Source: DASSQJ01 sp963772645
Lineage (GTDB): Bacteria > Actinomycetota > Actinomycetes > Actinomycetales > Dermatophilaceae
Length of the DNA stretch: 64,000 nucleotides
Assembly: GCA_963772645.1 (NCBI GenBank)
Contig: CAVYYD010000015.1
Location: 124,001-188,000 of the forward strand
Direction of reading: 5' to 3'
Part shown: piece after piece, positions 1 to 7,183 of the stretch
How positions within the stretch are numbered: the stretch's first letter is position 1
Layout of the letters: each line of letters opens with the position of its first letter
Translations under genes and position numbers: made by a program
Notes under the pieces: model-generated
Database searches by the model: none
Told to the model about the DNA's origin: nothing
What the model saw: only the letters and a program-made list of their open reading frames with translations

Positions 1-1
1 C

Positions 2-1375
2 AAGTTCGTCGACATCCGGTTCTGCGACCTGCCGGGCATCATGCAGCACTTCAACGTGCCGGCGTCCACGGTCGACCAGGACTTCTTCACGAACGGCCAG
101 ATGTTCGACGGGTCCTCGATCCGCGGCTTCCAGGCCATCCACGAGTCCGACATGAAGCTCATCCCCGACCCCACGACCGCCTTCGTCGACCCGTTCCGGG
201 CGCAGAAGACCCTGGTGATGAACTTCAGCATCGTCGACCCCTTCACCGGGGAGGCCTACGGGCGCGACCCGCGCAACATCGCCGCGAAGGCGGAGGCCTA
301 CCTGGCGTCCACCGGCATCGCCGACACCGCCTACTTCGGCGCCGAGGCGGAGTTCTACATCTTCGACGACGTGCGCTTCGAGACCAAGCAGAGCGCGAGC
401 TACTACTTCATCGACTCGGTCGAGGCGGCCTGGAACACCGGGCGCGCCGAGGAGGGCGGCAACCGCGGCTACAAGACCCGGTACAAGGGCGGCTACTTCC
501 CGGTACCGCCGGTCGACCACTTCTCGGACACCCGCGACACCATCTGCACGAACCTCGCGGACGTCGGCATCGCGGTCGAGCGCAGCCACCACGAGGTGGG
601 CACCGCCGGCCAGCAGGAGATCAACTACCGGTTCAACACGCTGCTCCAGTCCGGCGACGACATGATGAAGTTCAAGTACATCGTCAAGAACACCGTCTGG
701 GAGCTCGGCAAGACGGTCACGTTCATGCCGAAGCCGATCTTCGGCGACAACGGCTCGGGCATGCACACCCACCAGTCGCTGTGGAAGGACGGCGAGCCGC
801 TCTTCTACGACGAGCGCGGCTACGGCGGCCTGTCCGACATCGCCCGCTGGTACATCGGTGGGCTCCTCAAGCACGCCCCGGCGCTGCTCGCCTTCACCAA
901 CCCGACGGTGAACAGCTACCACCGCCTGGTCCCGGGCTACGAGGCGCCGGTGAACCTCGTCTACTCGGCGCGCAACCGCTCGGCGTGCGTCCGCATCCCG
1001 ATCACCGGCGACAACCCGAAGGCCAAGCGGATCGAGTTCCGGGTCCCCGACCCCTCCTCCAACCCCTACCTGTGCTTCGCGGCGCAGCTGATGGCGGGGC
1101 TGGACGGCATCAAGAACCGGATCGAGCCGCCGGAGCCGGTCGACAAGGACCTCTACGAGCTGCCCCCGGAGGAGCACGAGTCGATCGCCCAGGTCCCCGG
1201 CTCCCTCCCCGAGGTGCTCGACGCGCTCGAGGCGGACCACGACTTCCTCACCGAGGGTGACGTCTTCACCGAGGACCTCATCGCGGCGTGGGTCGACTGG
1301 AAGCGCAAGAACGAGGTGGACCCGATCCGCTTCCGCCCGCACCCGCACGAGTTCGAGATGTACTTCGACATCTGA
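2..1375 (+). CDS. glnA: Type I glutamine synthetase, 5'-truncated by window edge
   Basis: Catalyses ATP-dependent glutamine formation from glutamate and ammonium in the cytoplasm, as a dodecamer. The reading frame is open from base 2, so the first visible codons are internal and the N-terminus lies outside the window. Visible GSI motifs include FDGSSIRGFQ, the metal-ligand region GAEAEFYIFD, the ATP/glutamate loop GSGMHTHQSLW and NRSACVRIPI. The sequence DLYELPPEE (Tyr codon at 1154-1156) matches the conserved adenylylation site of GSI-beta enzymes, so activity is probably switched off by GlnE-type adenylylation. The C-terminus is complete and a strong stem-loop follows. Next to a convergent thioesterase gene; no operon partner is visible on this side. 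Confidence 0.97.
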   Translation, partial: KFVDIRFCDLPGIMQHFNVPASTVDQDFFTNGQMFDGSSIRGFQAIHESDMKLIPDPTTAFVDPFRAQKTLVMNFSIVDPFTGEAYGRDPRNIAAKAEAYLASTGIADTAYFGAEAEFYIFDDVRFETKQSASYYFIDSVEAAWNTGRAEEGGNRGYKTRYKGGYFPVPPVDHFSDTRDTICTNLADVGIAVERSHHEVGTAGQQEINYRFNTLLQSGDDMMKFKYIVKNTVWELGKTVTFMPKPIFGDNGSGMHTHQSLWKDGEPLFYDERGYGGLSDIARWYIGGLLKHAPALLAFTNPTVNSYHRLVPGYEAPVNLVYSARNRSACVRIPITGDNPKAKRIEFRVPDPSSNPYLCFAAQLMAGLDGIKNRIEPPEPVDKDLYELPPEEHESIAQVPGSLPEVLDALEADHDFLTEGDVFTEDLIAAWVDWKRKNEVDPIRFRPHPHEFEMYFDI

Positions 1376-1389
1376 GCACGCGGGAACCC

Positions 1390-1426
1390 GACGGCGCCGC
1401 ACCCCACCCCCGGGGGCGGCGCCGTC
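1390..1426 (+). terminator. Stem-loop terminator after glnA
   Basis: Perfect 11-bp inverted repeat GACGGCGCCGC / GCGGCGCCGTC (1390-1400 and 1416-1426) with a C/G-rich loop, 15 nt after the glnA stop. There is no T tract, as is usual for actinobacterial terminators. It could also end the convergent thioesterase transcript. Confidence 0.75.
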
Positions 1427-1450
1427 GCCTGTGCCGGAGTGCCGCCGCCG

Positions 1451-2221
1451 TCAGCGCGGGCGGACGGTGAGGCTCTGGACCAGCGTGCCGAGCGGACCGG
1501 CCGCATCGTGCAGGCGGCTGCTCGTGACCCCGACCCCGTGGTGCCCGAACGTCACCGACACGTCGACCCCCAGCCAGTCCCCGACCGGCTCGCGGAGCAG
1601 GTGGGCGGTGAGGTCGACGTTCGGGAAGTGGACCCGGGACGGGTCGGCGCGCACCGTCATCCCGTTCGCGAGGTCGAGCAGCCCCGCCGCACGCGCCGTC
1701 GCGCCGACCTCCTCGCCGGCCACGAGCGACTGGGTCGTGCGCACCCAGAACCAGCCGCGGCCGGGCGCCTCGAGGTGGCGGCGGAGCCGGACCGAGCGGA
1801 TGAAGCCCCCCGGCCAGGTCTCCGCGGGCGACCAGTCCGGGAGCTCCTCCGGTGCCGGCAGGGCGGTGAAGGGCGAGCCCGCGAGCTCGGCGGTGTCGCG
1901 CGGCTCGAGGAGCCAGGCCCGGAGCAGGACGATGGTGCGGCCCTCGTGGGTCAGCTCCGCCTCGACGAGCTCGATGGTGCGGCCGGGCCGCAGGAGCCTG
2001 ACGCCGACCTCGACGACGCCCACGGGCACCGTCCCGAAGATGTCGTAGGACAACCGCGAGAGGAGCAGGCCGTCCGGACGGCGGGAGTCGCGGTGGCGCA
2101 CCGTCTCGTGCGCGAGCAGGCCGAGCGCGGGTGCGATGTGCTGCTCGTCCTCGCGCCACGCCCCGCCGGTGTGCTCGGTGGCCCGGAAGCGGTGCGGCCC
2201 GAGCCGCTCGAAGTACGCCAC
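1451..2221 (-). CDS. Acyl-CoA thioesterase-like (hot-dog fold) protein
   Basis: A 256-residue protein resembling the TesB/4HBT_3-type double hot-dog thioesterases that hydrolyse acyl-CoA thioesters; the substrate cannot be told. The N-terminal half starts AYFERLGPHRF and contains GGAWREDEQHIAP, and the second half contains GRGWFWVRTTQ and HFPNVDLTAHLLREP, all typical of actinobacterial members of this family. I place the start at GTG 2221 because AGGAG lies 6 nt upstream; an open frame continues further upstream but lacks such a site. Convergent with glnA and monocistronic. A family-level assignment only. Confidence 0.8.
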   Translation of the reverse strand: MAYFERLGPHRFRATEHTGGAWREDEQHIAPALGLLAHETVRHRDSRRPDGLLLSRLSYDIFGTVPVGVVEVGVRLLRPGRTIELVEAELTHEGRTIVLLRAWLLEPRDTAELAGSPFTALPAPEELPDWSPAETWPGGFIRSVRLRRHLEAPGRGWFWVRTTQSLVAGEEVGATARAAGLLDLANGMTVRADPSRVHFPNVDLTAHLLREPVGDWLGVDVSVTFGHHGVGVTSSRLHDAAGPLGTLVQSLTVRPR

Positions 2222-2316
2222 GGTGCTCCTCGTCTCGGTGGTGCCCGGTCGGTCCGAGCCTAGAGCGCCTCCGCCGCGCTCCCCCGCGACACGGTCCCGA
2301 CTCCCGACGACCGCAC

Positions 2317-2346
2317 TTGGCATGAGTAGGGAACACGTCGTAAAGT
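2317..2346 (+). promoter_or_regulatory. Candidate promoter for hsp20
   Basis: TTGGCA (2317-2322) and TAAAGT (2341-2346) are spaced by 18 bp, upstream of the Hsp20 gene and next to the HAIR-like operator. Fit to sigma-A consensus is moderate. Confidence 0.45.
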
Positions 2347-2365
2347 TGAGCCGTTGGCACTCATG
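2345..2365 (+). promoter_or_regulatory. HspR/HAIR-like operator upstream of hsp20
   Basis: GTTGAGC, 7 nt, then ACTCATG. This follows the HAIR arrangement CTTGAGT-N7-ACTCAAG with 11 of 14 arm positions matched and the exact spacer length. It overlaps the candidate -10 element, so a bound HspR repressor would block transcription until heat stress. Known: HspR controls dnaK, clpB and hsp20 genes in actinobacteria. Inferred: the same here. Confidence 0.65.
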
Positions 2366-2415
2366 TCAATGATCAACCCGGGGGCACCACCCCCCACCCC
2401 ACCACGGAGGACCAC

Positions 2416-2862
2416 ATGGCCACGACCTTCGACCCCTTCCGCGACCTCGACCGCATGCTCGCCGGCAGCCTGCGCACCCCGGCGGCCACCGCAATGCCGA
2501 TGGACCTGTACCGCACCGGCGAGACCTTCGTCGCCAAGGTCGACCTGCCCGGCGTCGACCCCAGCACGGTCGACGTCGACGTCGAGGACCGCACCCTCAC
2601 CATCCGCGCCGAGCGGCGCCAGGCCCCGGACGGCGACGTCCAGTGGCTCTCGCACGAGCGTCCCACCGGCACCTTCGCCCGCCAGCTGACCCTGGGCTAC
2701 GGGGTCGCACTCGACCGGATCGAGGCCGACTACGCCGACGGCGTCCTCACCCTGACGATCCCGGTCGCCGAGGAGGCTCGACCGCGCAAGATCTCGGTGA
2801 GCCACGGCGCCGGCCAGCACGTCATCACCGGCGAGACCGGCAAGGAGCCGGCCAGCGTCTGA
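2416..2862 (+). CDS. Hsp20/alpha-crystallin family small heat shock protein
   Basis: A 148-residue ATP-independent holdase that binds unfolding proteins under heat or other stress and passes them to DnaK/ClpB. It has a short N-terminal arm (MATTFDPFRDLDRML), an alpha-crystallin domain over about residues 28-130 (VDLPGVDPSTVDVDVEDRTL and the ADGVLTLTIPV strand, which carries the conserved GVLTLTIP signature) and a short tail. GGAGG sits 6 nt before the ATG. The HAIR-like box upstream points to HspR control, and a 13-bp stem-loop follows, so the gene is a single-gene transcript. Confidence 0.93.
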   Translation: MATTFDPFRDLDRMLAGSLRTPAATAMPMDLYRTGETFVAKVDLPGVDPSTVDVDVEDRTLTIRAERRQAPDGDVQWLSHERPTGTFARQLTLGYGVALDRIEADYADGVLTLTIPVAEEARPRKISVSHGAGQHVITGETGKEPASV

Positions 2863-2880
2863 CCAGCCGGGCCAGGGCAC

Positions 2881-2918
2881 CGTCGACGCCGCGTCCCGGC
2901 CGGGGCGCGGCGTCGACG
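2881..2918 (+). terminator. Stem-loop terminator after hsp20
   Basis: Perfect 13-bp stem CGTCGACGCCGCG / CGCGGCGTCGACG (2881-2893, 2906-2918) with a 12-nt loop, starting 18 nt after the hsp20 stop codon. No T tract. Confidence 0.75.
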
Positions 2919-2986
2919 TGACCGCACGACGGTGCGCCCACATCCGGCTGGTGTGCTCACCCGGGGTGGTGAGGGATGATCGGCCC

Positions 2987-3619
2987 ATGCGCGACGAGAC
3001 CCGAGCCGAGCTCATGGCCCAGCTGAGTGACGCCGGGCGGCACGTCGTCGACCGGGGGCTCGTGCAGGCCAGCGGTGGGAACCTCTCGGCCCGGGTGCCG
3101 GGGACCAACCGCTTCCTCGTCACGGCGACCGGCACGTGGCTGGACCGGCTGGGCGAGGAGGACTTCTCCGAGGTGACGCTGGAGGGCGAGCGCGTCGGCG
3201 GCGCCCCGCGGCCGTCGGTGGAGTGGAAGCTCCACCAGCGGACCTACGTCGTGCGGGAGGACGTGGCGGCGATCGTGCACCTGCACCCGCAGCACGTCCT
3301 CCTCGTCGACATGCTCGCCGCCCCGATCCGGTTCACCACGCTGGACCACCAGTACTACCTCGGCAGCGCCGGCCGGGTGCCGTTCCTGCCCTCCGGCTCC
3401 GACGAGGTCGCCGACGCCGCCGCGGAGGCGGCCCGGGAGCACGACGCGGTGGTGCTGGCCCACCACGGATGCTCGGCGCTCGGGGACACCGTGGCGATGG
3501 CCCTGCGGCGGGCGCTGAACCTCGAGGAGGCGGCGACGATGACCTACCGTCTGCTGCTCGCCGGCGACACGAGGACCGAGTTCCCCGCGCAGTGGCGCGA
3601 CCGCATCATCACCGCCTGA
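2987..3619 (+). CDS. Class II aldolase/adducin family protein (MtnB- or fuculose-phosphate-aldolase-like)
   Basis: A 210-residue zinc-dependent aldolase/dehydratase of the class II aldolase family. Visible family features are SGGNLSAR (phosphate-binding loop), SVEWKLHQ (the Glu that acts as the acid/base and the following His region), HLHPQH (two zinc-binding His) and LAHHGCSALG (third zinc His). Members include L-fuculose-1-phosphate aldolase and methylthioribulose-1-phosphate dehydratase (MtnB); the motifs do not separate these. mtnA lies 1.5 kb away on the other strand, which favours a role in 5-methylthioribose or 5-deoxyribose phosphate salvage, but this is inference. I chose ATG 2987 because family alignment begins there; upstream codons of the open frame look non-coding. 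Confidence 0.85.
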   Translation: MRDETRAELMAQLSDAGRHVVDRGLVQASGGNLSARVPGTNRFLVTATGTWLDRLGEEDFSEVTLEGERVGGAPRPSVEWKLHQRTYVVREDVAAIVHLHPQHVLLVDMLAAPIRFTTLDHQYYLGSAGRVPFLPSGSDEVADAAAEAAREHDAVVLAHHGCSALGDTVAMALRRALNLEEAATMTYRLLLAGDTRTEFPAQWRDRIITA

Positions 3620-3634
3620 GCCGCGGGCCCGGCC

Positions 3635-3651
3635 CCCTCACCGGGTGAGGG
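3635..3651. terminator. Possible terminator between convergent aldolase and DUF3307 genes
   Basis: CCCTCAC-cgg-GTGAGGG, a 7-bp stem with a 3-nt loop. The stop codon of the minus-strand gene (3638-3640) is part of the left arm. A weak call based on position and symmetry. Confidence 0.4.
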
Positions 3652-4405
3652 CGAGGCTGCCGAGGGCGACGAGCCAGGACACGAAGGACCCGACGAGGAA
3701 GTACTCGGTGACGGCGTCGATGCCGACCCCCTCGACGGTGCTCGTCTCGCTCCTCTTGGCCTGCAGCTCGGGGAAGCGGATGAGGCCCTTGGCCGCGATG
3801 ACCAGCCCGGCCGCCGTCAGCTGGCCGGCGAGGCCGAGGCCGAGGATGACGAGCCGCTCCATCGGCCCCAGCAGCCGGCCCCCGCGCAGCTGGTCGGCGG
3901 GCTCCGGCCGGCTGGACACCAGGGCGTGGTCGACCGGGCGCAGCGCGCCGACGCTGACCAGGACGAGGCGGACGACGATGTTCCCGGTGGCGAGGTTGGC
4001 CAGGGTGAGGCCGAGCACCAGGAGCACCCGGCCGGGTGTCGCCGCCGCACCGACGACCGGGAGGTCGGCCCAGTGCAGCCACCGGCCGAGCAGCCCCGCG
4101 GGGGTCGAGGCCCAGCCCGAGAGCGCGACGCACCACACGAGGCCGACGACCAGCGCGACGAGGGCCGCGACGTGGCCGCTGCCGGTCTGCAGGGACTGGG
4201 TGGAGAAGCGGACCCAGAACAGCAGTGGCAGGAGGGCCGCACCGAGGACGACGAGGTCGACCGGTGCGGTGAGACCGGCGACGAGGGCGAGGAGGAGGAC
4301 GAGCGCGGCCCCGGCCGGCGCCGCCCACCGCAGGAGGTCCGGACGAGCCGCCCGGAGGAGGTCGGCGAGCCCGACACCGGCCAGCCACACGGCCAGCCAG
4401 GTCAC
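3638..4405 (-). CDS. DUF3307-like integral membrane protein
   Basis: A 255-residue polytopic membrane protein with about seven or eight hydrophobic segments. It begins TWLAVWLAGVGLADLLRA and ends with VIAAKGLIRFPELQ followed by AVTEYFLVGSFVSWLVAL, which resembles the C-terminal part of DUF3307 proteins. Genes of that family are often paired with satD, as here. The GTG start (4403-4405) overlaps the satD TGA stop (4402-4404), so the two are probably translationally coupled and transcribed from the satD promoter. The function is unknown; a membrane partner for the cytoplasmic SatD protein is a reasonable guess. The family call rests on the C-terminal motifs and the context. Confidence 0.7.
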   Translation of the reverse strand: MTWLAVWLAGVGLADLLRAARPDLLRWAAPAGAALVLLLALVAGLTAPVDLVVLGAALLPLLFWVRFSTQSLQTGSGHVAALVALVVGLVWCVALSGWASTPAGLLGRWLHWADLPVVGAAATPGRVLLVLGLTLANLATGNIVVRLVLVSVGALRPVDHALVSSRPEPADQLRGGRLLGPMERLVILGLGLAGQLTAAGLVIAAKGLIRFPELQAKRSETSTVEGVGIDAVTEYFLVGSFVSWLVALGSLALTR

Positions 4406-5052
4406 GGCATCCTCCGGAGCAGCTCGTGCGCGGCGAGCACGGCGCCCAGGCCGTCCCCCCGGACGCGTTGGGAGACGGCCGAGGCACTGACGCCCTCGCG
4501 CTCGGCGAGCTGCGCCTGGGTCGTGTGCGGTTCCATGAGCCCCCTCAGCAGCCGGACGGACCGTTCCGAGAGAGAGCCAACCAGATGGTCCCGACAGAGC
4601 AGGGCGGCGTTGACCGCGTCGGCGACCGGGTCGGGCTCCGCGCTGCGGTAGGCCGTGCGGGTGGAGCGGGTCGCCGCGCGGTCGGCGTCGGCCTCGGCCG
4701 CCTCGACCGCGTCGCGCGCCGCCCACCAGGCGGGGCCGTCCTCGATGCCGCGCGCCGCGTCGAGGACCGTCGTCGCCCCGCGGCCGACCCCGACCCGCAC
4801 GTCGACGTCGGGCAGCGCGTGCAGGCGGACGAGCAGCCCGACCTCGATCGCCTCGCCGAGGGTGGGGTAGACGCCCTGGAACTCGTCACCGACCGTGGTG
4901 CGCAGGCCGCGCACGGACGGCACCCTTGCGTCGACGAGCTCGAGCGCCGCCTCGAGCCGGTCGTGGACGGCCTGCCGGTCGAGGGCGTCGCGCGACCCGA
5001 CGATGTCGCCGATGAGCACACACGGTGAAGCCAGACCCTTCAGATGATCCAT
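4402..5052 (-). CDS. satD: SatD family protein
   Basis: A 216-residue soluble protein of the SatD family, named after an acid-tolerance locus in Streptococcus; its biochemical role is unresolved. The N-terminal part CVLIGDIVGSRDALDRQAVH and TTVGDEFQGVYPT carry the family signature (GDxxxSR and GDEFQG, reminiscent of a nucleotide-cyclase-like fold). The C-terminus, about residues 165-210, has a helix-turn-helix look (TQAQLAEREGVSASAVSQR), so it may bind DNA. A TATCAT box 6 nt before the ATG suggests a leaderless mRNA, and two perfect palindromes with shared half-sites flank that box, one of them over the start codon, which suggests autoregulation. First gene of a two-gene operon with the DUF3307-like membrane gene. 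Confidence 0.85.
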   Translation of the reverse strand: MDHLKGLASPCVLIGDIVGSRDALDRQAVHDRLEAALELVDARVPSVRGLRTTVGDEFQGVYPTLGEAIEVGLLVRLHALPDVDVRVGVGRGATTVLDAARGIEDGPAWWAARDAVEAAEADADRAATRSTRTAYRSAEPDPVADAVNAALLCRDHLVGSLSERSVRLLRGLMEPHTTQAQLAEREGVSASAVSQRVRGDGLGAVLAAHELLRRMP

Positions 5053-5057
5053 CTGAA
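5039..5057. promoter_or_regulatory. Palindrome over the satD start codon (candidate operator 1)
   Basis: TTCAGATG-atc-CATCTGAA, perfect 8-bp arms around 3 nt; the start codon (5050-5052) lies in the right arm. It would cover +1 if transcription is leaderless. Confidence 0.55.
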
Positions 5058-5058
5058 G

Positions 5059-5087
5059 ATGATACCTTCATCCGGCGCAGATGAAGG
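5059..5087 (-). promoter_or_regulatory. satD -10 box with adjoining palindrome (candidate operator 2)
   Basis: On the minus strand TATCAT (5064-5059) lies 6 nt before the satD ATG. Directly upstream is CCTTCATC-N7-GATGAAGG (5065-5087), perfect 8-bp arms, filling the -10/-35 spacer. Its half-site (CTTCATC/GATGAAG) resembles the half-site of the palindrome over the start codon. Confidence 0.5.
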
Positions 5088-5090
5088 ACC

Positions 5091-6156
5091 CTAACGGCTC
5101 ACCGGGCTCGCGCCTGCGGCCAGTCGGACCGGGGTCAGCCCGGCCCGGGGCTCGAGGACCCCGCGCTCGGTCGCGACGGCGTCCACGAGCCGGGCCGGCG
5201 TCACGTCGAACGCCGGGTTGAACCCCGGCGTCGACCCCGGCGCGGTGCGCACCCCGGCGAACGCCGTGACCTCGTCCCCGGACCGCTCCTCGATCTCGAT
5301 CGCGCCGCCGTCCGGGGTGTCGCAGGTCGACGGTCGACCAGGGTGCGGCGACGAGGAGCGGGATTCCGGCGTCACGGCAGGCCAGGGCCACCCCGAGGGT
5401 CCCCACCTTGTTCGCGACGTCTCCGTTGGCCGCCACCCGGTCGGCGCCGACGACGGCGCAGTCGACCAGGCCGCGCAGGATGGTGGACGCCGCGGCGCCG
5501 TCGACCTGGACGGCGTGCGGGATCCCCTCGTCGACGAGCTCGTAGGCGGTCAGCCGGGAGCCCTGGAGCAGCGGGCGGGTCTCGTCGGCGTAGACGAACT
5601 CGAGCCGTCCCCGGTCGCGCAGCTCACGGACCACACCGAGCGCCGTACCCCACCCGGCCGTGGCGAGGGTGCCCGCGTTGCAGTGGGTGAGCACGCGCAG
5701 CCGGGGCCGGTCGGTGCGCTCGAGCAGCCAGTCGGCGGCCCGCCGGGACAGCTCCCGGTTCGCCGACTCGTCCTCGAGCGCGACCCGGCGCGCGGCGGCC
5801 AGCACGGCATCGCGGCCCTGGGGCACGAGCGGTCGGACCCGGTCGACACCCCAGGCGAGGTTGACGGCCGTCGGCCGGGCGGCACGCACCCGGTCGACCG
5901 CGGCCTGGACCGCCTCCTCGTCCCACCCCTCCCGGGCGCCCTGGTCCATCGCCACGACGACCCCCATGGCCCCGGCCACGCCGAGCGCCGGGGCGCCGCG
6001 CACGGCGAGGTCGCGGATGGCCGCGACGAGCGCCTCCGTGGTGCGCGCCACCCGGTACTCGGTGCGGCCCGGCAGGAGGGTCTGGTCGAGGAGGCGGACC
6101 GCGCCGAGGCCGTCCGGGCCGGCGGTGTCGTCCCATTCGATCGTGACGAGGCTCAT
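5091..6156 (-). CDS. mtnA: S-methyl-5-thioribose-1-phosphate isomerase, apparent +1 frameshift
   Basis: Converts 5-methylthioribose-1-phosphate to the ribulose form in methionine salvage; some homologues act on 5-deoxyribose-1-phosphate. The N-terminal 280 residues contain RDLAVRGAPALG, THCNAGTLAT (catalytic Cys) and VVGADRVAANGDVANKVGT (catalytic Asp). After AAPWSTVDL the frame breaks near 5321-5324; one base later the protein resumes as DTPDGGAIEIEERSGDEV and runs to FNPAFDVTPARLVDAVATE, the normal family C-terminus. Removing one base restores a protein of about 354 residues, a usual length. A TAGGGT box (6163-6168) 6 nt before the ATG suggests a leaderless transcript. Either a sequence error or a recent mutation; the intact flanking sequence favours error. 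Confidence 0.85.
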
Positions 6157-6162
6157 GGGTCG

Positions 6163-6168
6163 ACCCTA
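6163..6168 (-). promoter_or_regulatory. Candidate -10 of mtnA (leaderless)
   Basis: TAGGGT on the minus strand, 6 nt before the mtnA ATG; the expected +1 would fall on the start codon. Confidence 0.45.
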
Positions 6169-6322
6169 CGTCCGCATCGAGGACCCGTGTGACCTCGGTC
6201 CTTGCGCTCGACCGGGTGCCGTGACACGGTCTGATCGTGGGAGATGGTCCCACACCGACGCGCCCGGTGCGGAGCAGGCGAACCGGCCGCACCGGGCCGA
6301 TCCGCCAGCGGAAGGACCCCCG

Positions 6323-7183
6323 ATGAGCCTCTCCCGTGTCGTCGTCGGAGTCGACGGCTCCCCCAACTCCAAGGCGGCGGTGGCCCAGGCCTCGCACTTC
6401 GCCAGCAGCCGCGGGATGGTCCTGCACGTCCTGCACGCCTTCGCCCCCGACCTGCCGATGCTCGGCTTCGGCGCGCTCAGCGACCGCGATCTGGTCACCG
6501 AGCACGGGCGCCAGCTCATCGGCAACGCCAGCGCCCGGGCCCACGCCATGCACCCGGACCTCCAGGTGACGAGCAGTCTGCACGACGGCTACGCGAGCGA
6601 GGCGCTCGTCGCGGCTTCGCGCACGGCCGCGCTCGTCGTCGTCGGGGCGACCGGGCACGGCATCCTCAGCCAGGCCAGCGTCGGCCCGACCGCCATGCAG
6701 GTCGTCACCCACGCGCGGTGCCCGGTCCTCGTCGTCGGCCACGAGACGTCGGGCGCCCCGGCCGACGGCGGCCGCATCGTCGCCGGTGTCGACGGCTCGG
6801 CCGCGTCGATCAAGGCGGTGCAGGCCGCCTTCCGCGAGGCCGTCATCGTCGGCGGGTCCCTCGACGTGGTCCACGCCTGGCAGGCGCTCAGCGCCGCCGA
6901 CCCGACCCTCGGCCAGACCTCGAGCTGGGAGGACTACGCCGCCGAGTGCGAGACGAAGGTCGACGCGGCCCTCGCCGCCCAGCGGCGCGCGAACCCCGAC
7001 GTCAAGGTCGAGTACGAGGTCGTCAGCGAGGAGCCGGTCAAGGCCCTGACCGCCCGCTCCGAGGGGGCCAACCTCCTCGTCGTCGGCAGCCGCGGCGTCG
7101 GCGGCTTCCCCGGCCTGCACATCGGCTCGGTGGCCCAGCAGCTCATGGGCCGCAGCGCGGCGCCCATCCTCTTCATCCGCTGA
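6323..7183 (+). CDS. Tandem-domain universal stress protein
   Basis: A 286-residue protein of two UspA domains (about residues 4-140 and 150-286). Such tandem proteins bind ATP and accumulate in stationary, hypoxic or other stress states in actinobacteria. Each domain starts with the beta-strand/Asp motif (VVVGVDGSPNS and IVAGVDGSAAS). The second carries a good ATP-binding loop, VVGSRGVGGFPGLHIGSVAQ (G-2x-G-9x-G-S); in the first the corresponding loop VVGATGHGILSQASVGPTA has Pro where Ser/Thr is usual and may bind nucleotide less well. Start chosen at ATG 6323 with GGAAGGA upstream. Its last 11 nt overlap the convergent oligopeptidase gene. Confidence 0.92.
   Translation: MSLSRVVVGVDGSPNSKAAVAQASHFASSRGMVLHVLHAFAPDLPMLGFGALSDRDLVTEHGRQLIGNASARAHAMHPDLQVTSSLHDGYASEALVAASRTAALVVVGATGHGILSQASVGPTAMQVVTHARCPVLVVGHETSGAPADGGRIVAGVDGSAASIKAVQAAFREAVIVGGSLDVVHAWQALSAADPTLGQTSSWEDYAAECETKVDAALAAQRRANPDVKVEYEVVSEEPVKALTARSEGANLLVVGSRGVGGFPGLHIGSVAQQLMGRSAAPILFIR

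Noticed and set aside
2222..2323. Upstream extension of the thioesterase frame to ATG 2323
   Set aside because: Low-complexity residues without family match; GTG 2221 has AGGAG and agrees with the family start.
6237..6253. GTGGGA-N5-TCCCAC palindrome upstream of the tandem universal stress gene, considered as a DevR/DosR box
   Set aside because: It does not fit the GGGACC-type DevR consensus and no devRS genes are present; left unassigned.
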